The notes beneath the pieces are model-generated. The model worked only from the letters and a program-made list of their open reading frames with translations, was not told the DNA's origin and ran no database searches. A stretch of 33,746 nt of DNA from contig JAEZHL010000310.1 in NCBI GenBank assembly GCA_023416575.1, forward strand, positions 1 through 33,746, read 5' to 3'. Every line of letters begins with the position of its first letter. Positions within the stretch are counted from its first letter, which is position 1. A program made the translations under genes and the position numbers. The stretch comes from Pseudomonadota bacterium. GTDB lineage: Bacteria; Pseudomonadota; Alphaproteobacteria; Rhizobiales; Hyphomicrobiaceae. Shown piece by piece: positions 6,789 through 14,167 of the stretch.

Positions 6789-8279
6789 ATGACCTCAAAA
6801 CTAAAAAGATACCTCTTCACGCTGGCCGTCCCGCTGGCTGCCGCCGGTGCCGCAAGCCTCTGGCTGCCGAGTGTGATCGGCGGCAGCAAGAACGGCATGA
6901 CGTTCGATACGGTCGAGGTCACGCGCGGCCCGATCCGCAAGGTCGTTTCGACCTCGGGGCCCGTGCGCGCGCTGGTCACGGTGCAGGTCGGCTCGCAGCT
7001 CTCGGGCCAGATCCAGAAAGTCACGGCCGACTACAACACCGAGGTTCAGGAGGGCGACGTTCTCGCCGTGCTCGACGCTAAGACGTTCAAGTCGCGGGTC
7101 GCGCAGGCCGAGGCGGATCTCGCCGCCGCCAAGGCGCAACTGGCGAACCAGGAGGCGGCGTTGCTCAAGTCCGAAGCCGTGCTCCGGCAGGCGGAACGGG
7201 CGATCGAGCGCCAGAAGACGCTGGCTGACCGGGGCATCTCGGCGCAGTCGGCCCTCGACTCGGCGATCCGCGACGCCGAGGTGGCGCGTGCCGAGCTGAC
7301 CATCGCGCAGGCCCAGATCGCCAACGCCAAGGCCGGCATCGCGCAGCGTGAGGCGCAGCTCGAGCAGGCCCAGATCGATCTCGACCGCACCACCATCCGC
7401 TCGCCCATCAACGGCACGGTCATCTCGCGTACGGTCGACGTCGGGCAGACGGTCGCCGCCAGCCTGCAGGCGCCGGAGCTGTTCCAGATTGCGCAGGATC
7501 TGCGCCGCATCCGCATCGAGGCGCAGGTCAACGAGGCCGACGTCGGCATCATCGCCGAGGGGAACCCTGCGACCTTCACCGTCGATGCCTACCCTGAACG
7601 CAAGTTCGAGGGCCGTGTGACCCAGGTGCGCCTTGCCGCGACCGAGCTGCAGAACGTCGTCACCTATACGGTCATCGTCGAAGCCTCCAACGAGGACCGG
7701 CGGCTCTTTCCAGGCATGACGGCGAACCTGCAGATCGTGACCGCCGAGCGGGGCAACGTCCTGCGGCTCGCCAATGACGCGCTGCGGTTCCGGCCGCGCC
7801 AGACGGCGGGCAAGGCCTCGCCCGCGCCCGCAAGGCAGAACGGCGGCGGCATGGCCGAGCGGCTCAAGGCCGAGCTCCAGCTGACCGACGAGCAGGCGGC
7901 GACTCTCGGCGAAGCGCTGAGGCGGATTGCGAGCCAGCGCGCCAACAGGCCGGCGCAGCCCGCAATGTTCGGCCGGCCGCAGCAACAGCAGCAATCGGGC
8001 GAGGAGGAAGCCGGGCGCGGCGGTGGCCAGTTCATGAGCCGGATCGAGCAGATCCTCGCGCCGATCCTCACCGAGGAGCAGCGCGCGCACTTCGAGCGCT
8101 GGAAGCGGGAGCGGGAGAGCACGCGGTCGGCAATGGTCTGGACCCTCAGTGCCGACGGCCAGCTCGCACAGCGCTACGTGCGGCTGGGATTGGGCGACGA
8201 CCAGTTCACGGAGATCCTGGGCGGCAATCTCGAAGCGGGCGATGTGCTCGTCACCCGGGCGCGCGAGGTCAGCCAATGA
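6789..8279 (+). CDS. MacA-like periplasmic adaptor (RND/HlyD family) with LTxxQ-containing insert
   Basis: This is the membrane-fusion protein of a tripartite MacAB-type exporter. It has 496 residues, much longer than E. coli MacA (371). The order is: N-terminal membrane anchor (about 9-30); first half of the lipoyl domain (PVRALVTVQVGSQLSGQI); an alpha-helical hairpin (about 100-198, Ala/Gln/Glu-rich); the second lipoyl half (TTIRSPINGTVISRTVDVGQTV); a beta-barrel (about 240-335); an extra segment (about 336-448); and a C-terminal membrane-proximal domain. The insert has LTDEQ at 365-369, a Gln-rich linker (QQQQQ) and LTEEQ at 427-431, resembling the paired LTxxQ motifs of CpxP/Spy periplasmic chaperones. 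The ATG at 6789 is preferred over a longer frame from 6666, which has no family resemblance. It overlaps the ATPase gene by 4 bp. Confidence 0.9.
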   Translation: MTSKLKRYLFTLAVPLAAAGAASLWLPSVIGGSKNGMTFDTVEVTRGPIRKVVSTSGPVRALVTVQVGSQLSGQIQKVTADYNTEVQEGDVLAVLDAKTFKSRVAQAEADLAAAKAQLANQEAALLKSEAVLRQAERAIERQKTLADRGISAQSALDSAIRDAEVARAELTIAQAQIANAKAGIAQREAQLEQAQIDLDRTTIRSPINGTVISRTVDVGQTVAASLQAPELFQIAQDLRRIRIEAQVNEADVGIIAEGNPATFTVDAYPERKFEGRVTQVRLAATELQNVVTYTVIVEASNEDRRLFPGMTANLQIVTAERGNVLRLANDALRFRPRQTAGKASPAPARQNGGGMAERLKAELQLTDEQAATLGEALRRIASQRANRPAQPAMFGRPQQQQQSGEEEAGRGGGQFMSRIEQILAPILTEEQRAHFERWKRERESTRSAMVWTLSADGQLAQRYVRLGLGDDQFTEILGGNLEAGDVLVTRAREVSQ

Positions 8280-9025
8280 ACGGGACAGGAGCGAGGCGCG
8301 CGGCCAGCAATGGCCGCCCGGCCCTGATCGGCGCCATTGGCGTGTCGAAGATCTATACGATGGGCGACCAGACCGTGCGTGCGCTCGACGACGTGTCGCT
8401 CGAAATCGAAGAGGGCGAGTTCGTGGCCATCATGGGTCCCTCGGGTTCGGGGAAATCGAGCATGATGAACCTGATCGGCGCGCTCGACGTGCCGACCTCG
8501 GGCACGTTGTCGATCGACGGACGGGACATCTCGAGCCTGTCCTCCGATGAGCTCGCCGTCCTGCGCAACCACACGATCGGCTTCGTCTTCCAGCAGTTCA
8601 ATCTGCTGCCGCGCACGCCAGCGCTGCGGCAGGTGATGCTGCCGTTGCTCTACGCCAACCCGAAGCCGGCTGATCCGGAAGCGATGGCGAGGCGGCGGCT
8701 GGACCAAGTCGGTCTCGGCTCGCGGATGGACCATCATCCGCGCCAGCTCTCGGGTGGCCAGCAGCAGCGCGTGGCGATTGCGCGGGCGCTCGTCAACAAT
8801 CCGAAAATCCTGCTCGCAGATGAGCCGACCGGGGCGCTCGACAGCAAGACATCAGCGGAGATCATGCAGCTCTTCTGCGATCTCAACGACGAGGGCATCA
8901 CGGTCGTGCTCGTGACGCACGAAGCGGATGTTGCCGAATATGCCCGGCGCAAGATTGTGTTCCGTGACGGGCAGATCGTGGAGGACCGGCTGCAGTCGGG
9001 GTTCCAGAGGAGGGCCGCGGAATGA
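8276..9025 (+). CDS. MacB-type ABC transporter ATP-binding protein
   Basis: This is a LolD/MacB-type nucleotide-binding subunit of 249 residues. It has Walker A GPSGSGKSS (54-62), Q-loop VFQQFNLLP (104-112), the signature LSGGQQQRVAIARAL (158-172), Walker B ILLADEPTGALD (178-189) and the switch histidine in VTHEAD (H215). The ATG overlaps the adaptor stop (ATGA), and its own stop overlaps the permease start in the same way. This indicates a tightly coupled three-gene operon. The ATPase is a separate polypeptide, unlike E. coli MacB, where it is fused to the permease. It energises the partner permease from the cytoplasmic face. No outer-membrane TolC gene is in the window. Confidence 0.94.
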   Translation: MNGTGARRAASNGRPALIGAIGVSKIYTMGDQTVRALDDVSLEIEEGEFVAIMGPSGSGKSSMMNLIGALDVPTSGTLSIDGRDISSLSSDELAVLRNHTIGFVFQQFNLLPRTPALRQVMLPLLYANPKPADPEAMARRRLDQVGLGSRMDHHPRQLSGGQQQRVAIARALVNNPKILLADEPTGALDSKTSAEIMQLFCDLNDEGITVVLVTHEADVAEYARRKIVFRDGQIVEDRLQSGFQRRAAE

Positions 9026-10254
9026 GCCTCTTCGACAGCCTGTCCGTCGCGCTCGCCGCATTGCGGACCAATCTCCTGCGCTCCGTGCTGACCACGCTCG
9101 GCATCATCATTGGCGTCGGCTCGGTCATCATCATGGTCGCTGTCGGATCGGGCGCGCGCAGCGAGATCGACAAGCAGATCGCCTCGCTCGGCTCGAACAT
9201 GCTCGTCGTCTACCCCGGCGCCTCGCGCGTCGGCGGCCGTTCGGCGGGCGCGGGAACGCGGTTGCCGCTCGCCGAGCGCGACCTGCAGGCGATCCGGGAC
9301 AAGGTCCCGCAGGTGGTGGCGATTTCCGGCTACCTGCAGGGCAACGCCCCGGTTGTGTTTGGCAACATGAACTGGACGACGCAGATCGGCGGTGTCCACG
9401 ATCAATACCTCACCGTGCGCGACTGGGCGCTGGCCGAGGGGCGGGACATGACGAGCCAGGAAGTCACCTCCGGCGCCCGCGTCGCGGTCATTGGCCAGAC
9501 CGTTGCGGAGAAGTTATTCGGGGCCGGTGACCCGATCGGCATGGATTTCCGCATCACCAATGTGCCCTTCAAGGTCATCGGTGTGCTCACCGCCAAGGGC
9601 CAGTCGAGCTTCGGGCGCGACCAGGACGACATCATCTTCGTGCCGATCACCGCGGCGCGCGGGCGGATCGTCGGCCGCAGCCAGGTCGTCAACGATCAGG
9701 TCGGGCAGATCTACGTCAAGCTGGAGCCCGGCGCCAACCTGGAGGAGGCGCAGGAGGAGATGGAGCAGGTGCTGCGCCAGCGGCGCCGGATCCAGCCCGG
9801 GTCCGAGGACGATTTCAATGTCCGTAACCTAGCCGAGTTCCTGAAGGCGCGGACGGCGGCGCTCTCGACCATGAGCTGGCTGCTCGGCGCCACCTCTGCC
9901 GTCTCGCTGATCGTCGGTGGCATCGGCATCATGAACATCATGCTGGTGTCCGTGACCGAGCGCACGCGCGAGATCGGGCTCCGGATGGCCGTTGGCGGGC
10001 GGCGGCGGGATATCCTGACCCAGTTTCTCGTCGAGGCGGTGACCTTGAGCCTTCTGGGTGGCGTGATCGGCATCCTGATCGGCGTCGGGGGGGCTGCCAT
10101 CGTGGCGTTCTCGGCCGAGTGGCCGATTCTCGTCGACGCCGATGCCATCATGATCGCCATGGCGGCAGCGGGCCTGACCGGGATCGTCTTCGGCTTCTTC
10201 CCGGCACGCAGGGCGGCGCTCCTCAACCCGATCGATGCGCTGCGCAGCGAGTAG
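9022..10254 (+). CDS. MacB-like ABC transporter permease (FtsX family)
   Basis: The 410-residue inner-membrane permease has the type VII (mechanotransmission) ABC layout: one transmembrane helix near residues 20-42, a large periplasmic core domain (about 45-280) and three C-terminal transmembrane helices. The conserved stretch after the second helix (GGIGIMNIMLVSVTERTREIGLR) is the FtsX/MacB signature. The C-terminus FGFFPARRAALLNPIDALR is typical of the family. It is the last gene of the operon and is followed by a strong terminator. The exported substrate (antibiotic, peptide or lipid-like molecule) cannot be predicted from the sequence. Confidence 0.94.
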   Translation: MSLFDSLSVALAALRTNLLRSVLTTLGIIIGVGSVIIMVAVGSGARSEIDKQIASLGSNMLVVYPGASRVGGRSAGAGTRLPLAERDLQAIRDKVPQVVAISGYLQGNAPVVFGNMNWTTQIGGVHDQYLTVRDWALAEGRDMTSQEVTSGARVAVIGQTVAEKLFGAGDPIGMDFRITNVPFKVIGVLTAKGQSSFGRDQDDIIFVPITAARGRIVGRSQVVNDQVGQIYVKLEPGANLEEAQEEMEQVLRQRRRIQPGSEDDFNVRNLAEFLKARTAALSTMSWLLGATSAVSLIVGGIGIMNIMLVSVTERTREIGLRMAVGGRRRDILTQFLVEAVTLSLLGGVIGILIGVGGAAIVAFSAEWPILVDADAIMIAMAAAGLTGIVFGFFPARRAALLNPIDALRSE

Positions 10255-10273
10255 CGGCGCCTCGACGAAAACG

Positions 10274-10302
10274 CCGGGCCGCCTGCACGCGGCCCGGTTT
10301 TT
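10274..10302 (+). terminator. Rho-independent terminator of the efflux operon
   Basis: CCGGGCCGC (10274-10282) pairs with GCGGCCCGG (10289-10297) around a six-base loop and is followed by TTTTT. It lies 20 bp after the permease stop. Confidence 0.9.
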
Positions 10303-10318
10303 CGTTTCCGGACGGCAG

Positions 10319-10333
10319 TTAACGGAATATTCA
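10319..10333 (+). promoter_or_regulatory. Candidate CtrA-like site before the lipoprotein gene
   Basis: TTAA-N7-TTCA matches the CtrA consensus TTAA-N7-TTAA at seven of eight fixed positions. It lies 53-67 bp before the lipoprotein ATG and is followed by CCATAAAC. It is a short AT-rich motif in GC-rich DNA, so chance is unlikely but possible. Confidence 0.3.
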
Positions 10334-10385
10334 CCATAAACGAGCTTTGATCGTCGGCAGTTCGCGTCAGTTGGAGTTCGCTCTC

Positions 10386-10733
10386 ATGTGTCTGTCGAAG
10401 CACGCTTGCACGCGCCGTGGCTCCGCTCCGCGACGCGCACTTTTTGTTGTCCTCCCCGTCCTCGCCGCTCTCGTTGCTGGCTGCTCCAGCCGGCCGCCCT
10501 ATGCTGAGAGCGCGTGGTATGAGCCCGTTCCCAGGGTCGCGATGGAGGACGACGGCATGCCGGCGCAGATCCCGCCGCTGCGCCACACGAAGTCCGGTCC
10601 GGACGATCCCACGGAGCCCTTCAGCCCCAACTACGGTCCGCAGCCGGAAACGGAGAGCCGGGAGCCCGCGCCGCCCGCAGTTCCTGCCGATTTGCCGCCG
10701 TCATTTCGCCGCCAAATTGCCAGCGCTGTTTGA
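10386..10733 (+). CDS. Proline-rich predicted lipoprotein, function unknown
   Basis: The 115-residue product has a basic n-region, a hydrophobic stretch (about 18-30) and a clear lipobox, LVAG-C33. The mature part is short, acidic and proline-rich (DDPTEPFSPNYG; ending VPADLPPSFRRQIASAV), with no enzymatic motif. This suggests a small lipid-anchored envelope protein, perhaps conserved in related bacteria. The ATG at 10386 is chosen over an upstream TTG (10347), because it has GGAG nine bases upstream and gives a normal signal peptide. No function can be assigned. Confidence 0.75.
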   Translation: MCLSKHACTRRGSAPRRALFVVLPVLAALVAGCSSRPPYAESAWYEPVPRVAMEDDGMPAQIPPLRHTKSGPDDPTEPFSPNYGPQPETESREPAPPAVPADLPPSFRRQIASAV

Positions 10734-10895
10734 TAGTGGGCAGTCTGAAGCAATTCGCTGGCCCTGCCTACAGGCACTGGAACAAGCACTCTCTGTAGCG
10801 CATAACAAAACTGAACAGGCTTCACGCGGGGAAGCAGTAAGGATGCTGGCTGCGATCGATGGCGATCGACGCCGGCAACGGTTCAGGAGTGTCCT

Positions 10896-11291
10896 ATGAG
10901 AAAACGATTGTTGTCGCTGGCGGCCGCAGCCGCTCTCTTCGTGATCGGGGGCCAGGCGCAGGATGCCCGGGCTGCCGCCGCGAAAGTGCCTATGATCAAG
11001 TCAGATGCCACCCTCGTCGTCGATGTCAGGGGACACCGGCATTACCGGGGCGGCAGGAGCTTCCACCGCAATCGCAGCTTCCACCGGCCTCGTCACGTCT
11101 CGCGGCATCGGTACCACCGTCCGCGCTACGTGCATCGCCACTATCACCATCGCCGGTGGCACCGCGGTCCGCGGTTCGGAATCTACATCGGCCCTAGCTA
11201 TCGCGGCTGCTCATGGCTGCGTCACCGGGCGGGCGTGACCGGCAGCTCCTACTGGTGGCGCCGCTATCGCGCCTGCCGCGCCGGCTGGTAA
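10896..11291 (+). CDS. Secreted His/Arg/Tyr-rich small protein, function unknown
   Basis: The 131 residues begin with a signal peptide (MRKRLLSLAAAAALFVIGG, likely cut after an Ala near 26-28). A strongly basic segment (about 45-95) of repeated HR, RH, RHY and HHRR pairs follows. The C-terminal domain GCSWLRHRAGVTGSSYWWRRYRACRAGW holds two cysteines and many aromatic residues. The composition suggests a periplasmic or envelope protein that could bind metal or polyanions, but this is inference only. An AGGAG lies six bases before the ATG, and a strong terminator lies 20 bp after the stop. The upstream lipoprotein gene is separated by 160 bp. Confidence 0.75.
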   Translation: MRKRLLSLAAAAALFVIGGQAQDARAAAAKVPMIKSDATLVVDVRGHRHYRGGRSFHRNRSFHRPRHVSRHRYHRPRYVHRHYHHRRWHRGPRFGIYIGPSYRGCSWLRHRAGVTGSSYWWRRYRACRAGW

Positions 11292-11309
11292 GGCTGAAGC
11301 AGAACGAGA

Positions 11310-11339
11310 AACGGGCCGAGCTTTCGGCCCGTTTTTTTT
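11310..11339 (+). terminator. Rho-independent terminator, probably bidirectional
   Basis: AACGGGCCGA (11310-11319) pairs with TCGGCCCGTT (11324-11333) around GCTT, followed by eight T residues on the plus strand. On the minus strand it directly follows the citrate synthase stop and is followed by TTTCTC, so it can serve both convergent genes. Confidence 0.92.
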
Positions 11340-11340
11340 G

Positions 11341-12486
11341 TCACCCGCGCTGATCCATGGGAACGTAGGTGCGCGGTTCCGGCCCGTTGTAGAGCGTCAG
11401 GGGACGGATGAGGATGTTGTTGGCCTGCTGCTCGAGGATCTGCACGGTCCAGCCCGGCACGCGGCCGATGGCGAAGATCGGCACGAACAGATCCTTCGGG
11501 ATGCCGTGCAGGTAGTAGATCACGCCCGAATAGAAATCGACGTTGACGTTGACTCCGTGGCGGGCATAGGGCGCCATCTCCTTCACCAACGCCTCCAGGA
11601 TCTCGTACCATTTCGGCTCGCCCATCTCCTTCGACAGCCGCTTGACGCCCTCGCGCATATGGCGCGCACGCGGGTCCTCGGCGCGATAGACACGGTGGCC
11701 GAAGCCGGTGATGGCTTCCTTGGCCGCACGCTTCGCCTTCACGTAGGCGGGAACATTGGCGGGCGCGCCGATCTCCTGCGCCATGCGCATGACGTCTTCC
11801 GCCGCGCCGCCGTGCGCCGGGCCCGACAGGGCAGCGATGGCGGCCGTCATCGCGGCGTGAATGTTGGCCTCGGTGCCGATCACCACGCGCGCCGTGAACG
11901 AGGAGGCGTTGGAGCCGTGCTCCGCGTGCAGCACGAGGTCGGTGTCGAGCAGGTGGGCGGCATCGGCTGACGGCTTCTCGCCCTTGAGCATCCACAGGAA
12001 ATTCGCGGCGTGCGACAGCTGACGATCCGGCGCGACCGGCTCCAGGCCGTTGCGGATGCGCTCGTGCGCGGCGACGATCATCGGCACTTGCGATGTGAGG
12101 CGGATGCCTTTGCGGATCGTGGCGTCGCGGCTGTTGTCGGCGGTCTCTGGATCGAAGGCGGAAAGGGCGGAGACTGCGGTGCGCAGTACATCCATGGGGT
12201 GCGCGTGCTTCACGGCTGCGATTATGTCGAGCACGGCCGGAGGCAGTTGCCGGGCGGCCTTGAGCTCCTCGTCAAAACCGGCCAATGCGGACCGTGTCGG
12301 CAGCTCGCCATGAAGCAGCAGGTAGCCCGTTTCCTCGAAAGTCGAGTTTTCGGCGAGATCGTGGATGGAGTATCCGCGATAGCGCAGCTCGCCAGCTTTT
12401 CCGTCGATGAAGGTCGTGGCGGAGCGCTCGAAATAAACGTCTTTCAGTCCCCGGTAAATCCTGGTTTCATTCTCTGCTGCGCTCAT
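11341..12486 (-). CDS. Citrate synthase family protein (short dimeric type)
   Basis: It condenses oxaloacetate with an acyl-CoA, most simply acetyl-CoA to citrate, in the cytoplasm. The 381 residues belong to the short citrate/2-methylcitrate synthase type. Active-site residues are H225 (SGPAHGGA), H264 (GFGHRVYR) and D317 (NVNVDFYSG); H190 (AEHGSN) is a further conserved substrate contact. The C-terminus LYNGPEPRTYVPMDQRG is typical. No prpB, prpD or propionate regulator is nearby, so citrate synthase is preferred over methylcitrate synthase, but the two are hard to separate by motif. The ATG has GGAGG nine bases upstream. It is divergent from phosphate acetyltransferase, which produces its likely substrate. 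Confidence 0.9.
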   Translation of the reverse strand: MSAAENETRIYRGLKDVYFERSATTFIDGKAGELRYRGYSIHDLAENSTFEETGYLLLHGELPTRSALAGFDEELKAARQLPPAVLDIIAAVKHAHPMDVLRTAVSALSAFDPETADNSRDATIRKGIRLTSQVPMIVAAHERIRNGLEPVAPDRQLSHAANFLWMLKGEKPSADAAHLLDTDLVLHAEHGSNASSFTARVVIGTEANIHAAMTAAIAALSGPAHGGAAEDVMRMAQEIGAPANVPAYVKAKRAAKEAITGFGHRVYRAEDPRARHMREGVKRLSKEMGEPKWYEILEALVKEMAPYARHGVNVNVDFYSGVIYYLHGIPKDLFVPIFAIGRVPGWTVQILEQQANNILIRPLTLYNGPEPRTYVPMDQRG

Positions 12487-12578
12487 GGAATTGTTCCTCC
12501 GTTCCGGAATTGCGATGCCAGGCGCTGAGATCCGGTTCTCATGCGGTGGGCCGGTGTGATGTCCTCGGGGTGGTTGGA

Positions 12579-13565
12579 ATGAATATCGTCGCCGAATGCA
12601 GGGCCGCGGTCACAGGCCGTCAACTGAAGGTGGTGCTTCCGGAGGCCGATGACGAGCGCATCCTGCGCGCCGCGCGGCGCATTCTCGATGAGGATCTCGC
12701 GCATCCGATCCTGCTCGGGCCGCGTGCGGCGATCGAAGGCCGCGCGGCCGATCTGGGGATCGCGCTCGGAGATATGGCGATCCGCGATCCGGAAACGGAT
12801 GCGGCGGTCGGGACCCTCGCTGCAACGGTGACTGCCGGTCGGGAGAAGATGACGGCGCGCATGGCCGAGCGGCTGCTGCGCAAGCCGCTCTACTTCGGCG
12901 GCGCGTTGGTGGCTGCAGGGGAGGCGGCGGCGATGATCGCCGGTGTCGCCAATCCAACCCGCCGGGTGATCGAGGCGGGACTGATGACGGTCGGACTTGC
13001 GCCAGGGGTCGCGACACCGTCGAGCTTTTTCCTGATGCTGCTGCCGCAGACCCATGACGGCGCACCCCGCGCGCTCGTCTTCGCCGACTGCGCTGTCAAT
13101 GCCGATCCGGATGCCGCCATGCTGGCCGACATCGCTATCGCATCGGCGACGAGCGCGGAAGTCCTTCTCCGGCAAGATCCGCGCGTCGCACTGCTCTCCT
13201 TCTCCACACACGGCAGCGCCAATCATCCTCACGTCGAGAAGGTGCGCGCCGCACTCGCCATCGTGCGCGAGCGTCAGCCGGCATTGAAGGTCGACGGCGA
13301 ATTGCAAGCCGACGCAGCGCTGGTCGAGGCGGTCGCGGCCAAGAAGGTCAAGGTGGCGAGCGAGGTCGCTGGCCGTGCCAACGTGCTGGTGTTCCCCGAT
13401 CTCGATGCGGGCAATATCGCCTACAAGCTCGTGCAGTACTTGGCGGGGGCCCAGGCCGTCGGCCCGTTCCTGCAGGGGTTCGCCAAGCCCATCGCCGACC
13501 TGTCGCGCGGCGCCAGTGTCGACGACATTGTGGCCACGGTGGCGGTGACGCTCGCGCGTGCTTGA
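12579..13565 (+). CDS. pta: Phosphate acetyltransferase (short form)
   Basis: It interconverts acetyl phosphate and acetyl-CoA. The 328-residue protein has only the catalytic PTA_PTB domain, without the long N-terminal DRTGG region of E. coli Pta. Recognisable blocks are VVLPEADDERILRAA near the N-terminus, GVANPTRRVIEAGLMTVG with the following SSFFLMLLP, LLSFSTHGSANHPHVEKV, VDGELQADAAL, NVLVFPDLDAGNIAYKLVQ and GPFLQGFAKPIADLSRG. The ATG at 12579 is chosen because family similarity starts there; a longer frame from 12510 adds 23 unrelated residues. No acetate kinase follows, so the source of acetyl phosphate must be encoded elsewhere (for example a phosphoketolase or sulfoacetaldehyde acetyltransferase). 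Confidence 0.93.
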   Translation: MNIVAECRAAVTGRQLKVVLPEADDERILRAARRILDEDLAHPILLGPRAAIEGRAADLGIALGDMAIRDPETDAAVGTLAATVTAGREKMTARMAERLLRKPLYFGGALVAAGEAAAMIAGVANPTRRVIEAGLMTVGLAPGVATPSSFFLMLLPQTHDGAPRALVFADCAVNADPDAAMLADIAIASATSAEVLLRQDPRVALLSFSTHGSANHPHVEKVRAALAIVRERQPALKVDGELQADAALVEAVAAKKVKVASEVAGRANVLVFPDLDAGNIAYKLVQYLAGAQAVGPFLQGFAKPIADLSRGASVDDIVATVAVTLARA

Positions 13566-13734
13566 AACGGGCCCACAATCGTCGCCGGTGCCGCGCACGA
13601 TCGGGGACCCGGCCCTGAGCTGACCATTGCCGTCGCGCATCGGTCCGAATTCCGGGACATTTCGTCTCGTTTTCAGATCACATCTAGGAACGGGAGCGGC
13701 GGACTGTCAACGCATCGAGATGGTCGGACAGATG

Positions 13735-13767
13735 AAAAAGCCGCCGTACAGGGGGCTGTACGACGGC
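13735..13767 (-). terminator. Terminator of the 68-residue protein gene
   Basis: GCCGCCGTACAG (13740-13751) pairs with CTGTACGACGGC (13756-13767), with one mismatch and a four-G loop. Read on the minus strand it is followed by TTTTTC, so it terminates minus-strand transcription. Confidence 0.8.
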
Positions 13768-13795
13768 TGAGGTTCACGGGCTGTCGGGGGGGAGA

Positions 13796-14002
13796 TCAGC
13801 GCCGGATTTGGAAGTGCTTGCGGAAGACGATCTCGACCGCCTTCTGCGGAGGGTTGCCCTGGGCCGTCAGTCGCTCGTAGTGCTGGGCCGCAGCCAGGCC
13901 TTCGCGGATCGCGGCGAAGAACTCGCGCACGGTGCCCACGAAACCCTGGAGGGCATGACTGGCCGGGATGATGAAGGCCGGCTTGATGGTATCGGTGCTC
14001 AT
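13796..14002 (-). CDS. Small hypothetical protein (68 residues)
   Basis: The true coding part is the last 68 codons of a much longer open frame; the upstream part has no sense. MSTDTIKPAF starts at an ATG with AGGA eight bases upstream. The body is mostly helical and amphipathic (GFVGTVREFFAAIREGLAAAQHYERL) and ends with the basic FRKHFQIRR. There is no signal peptide or cysteine. The helix-plus-YERL pattern recalls small DUF1127-like proteins of this group, but the match is loose. It is a single-gene unit with its own terminator, which supports real expression. Confidence 0.65.
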   Translation of the reverse strand: MSTDTIKPAFIIPASHALQGFVGTVREFFAAIREGLAAAQHYERLTAQGNPPQKAVEIVFRKHFQIRR

Positions 14003-14057
14003 GATCTTGTCCTTTCGGCTTGCGCTACTGGCGAACGCTTCGCTCACGGTTGGTATA

Positions 14058-14067
14058 TGGCATGCCA
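14058..14067. promoter_or_regulatory. Palindrome upstream of the small minus-strand gene
   Basis: TGGCATGCCA is a perfect 10-bp palindrome 56 bp upstream of the 68-residue protein, next to the AT-rich TATAT. A second, looser dyad (TTGC-N6-GCAA) follows at 14070-14083. The pair could be an operator region; no regulator is identified. Confidence 0.25.
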
Positions 14068-14167
14068 CGTTGCAGTGCAGCAAGGTTGTAATCTGACTAC
14101 CAGCAATGCGTGTCCGGCATATCTGTTCATGACCTGGGCCTGATGATTGCGGAGGAGAAAACGGGTT

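Noticed and set aside
6801..8276. 491-codon open frame opposite the MacA-like gene
   Set aside because: Leu/Arg/Asp-rich antisense shadow with no recognisable domain, while the plus strand has all adaptor motifs.
10850..10875. Direct repeat GCGATCGA-TG-GCGATCGA
   Set aside because: Short and GC-rich, with no gene-related placement; likely chance.
11341..12486. 2-Methylcitrate synthase (prpC) for the citrate synthase homologue
   Set aside because: No prpB, prpD, acnD or regulator nearby, and the neighbour is phosphate acetyltransferase; not fully excluded by motif.
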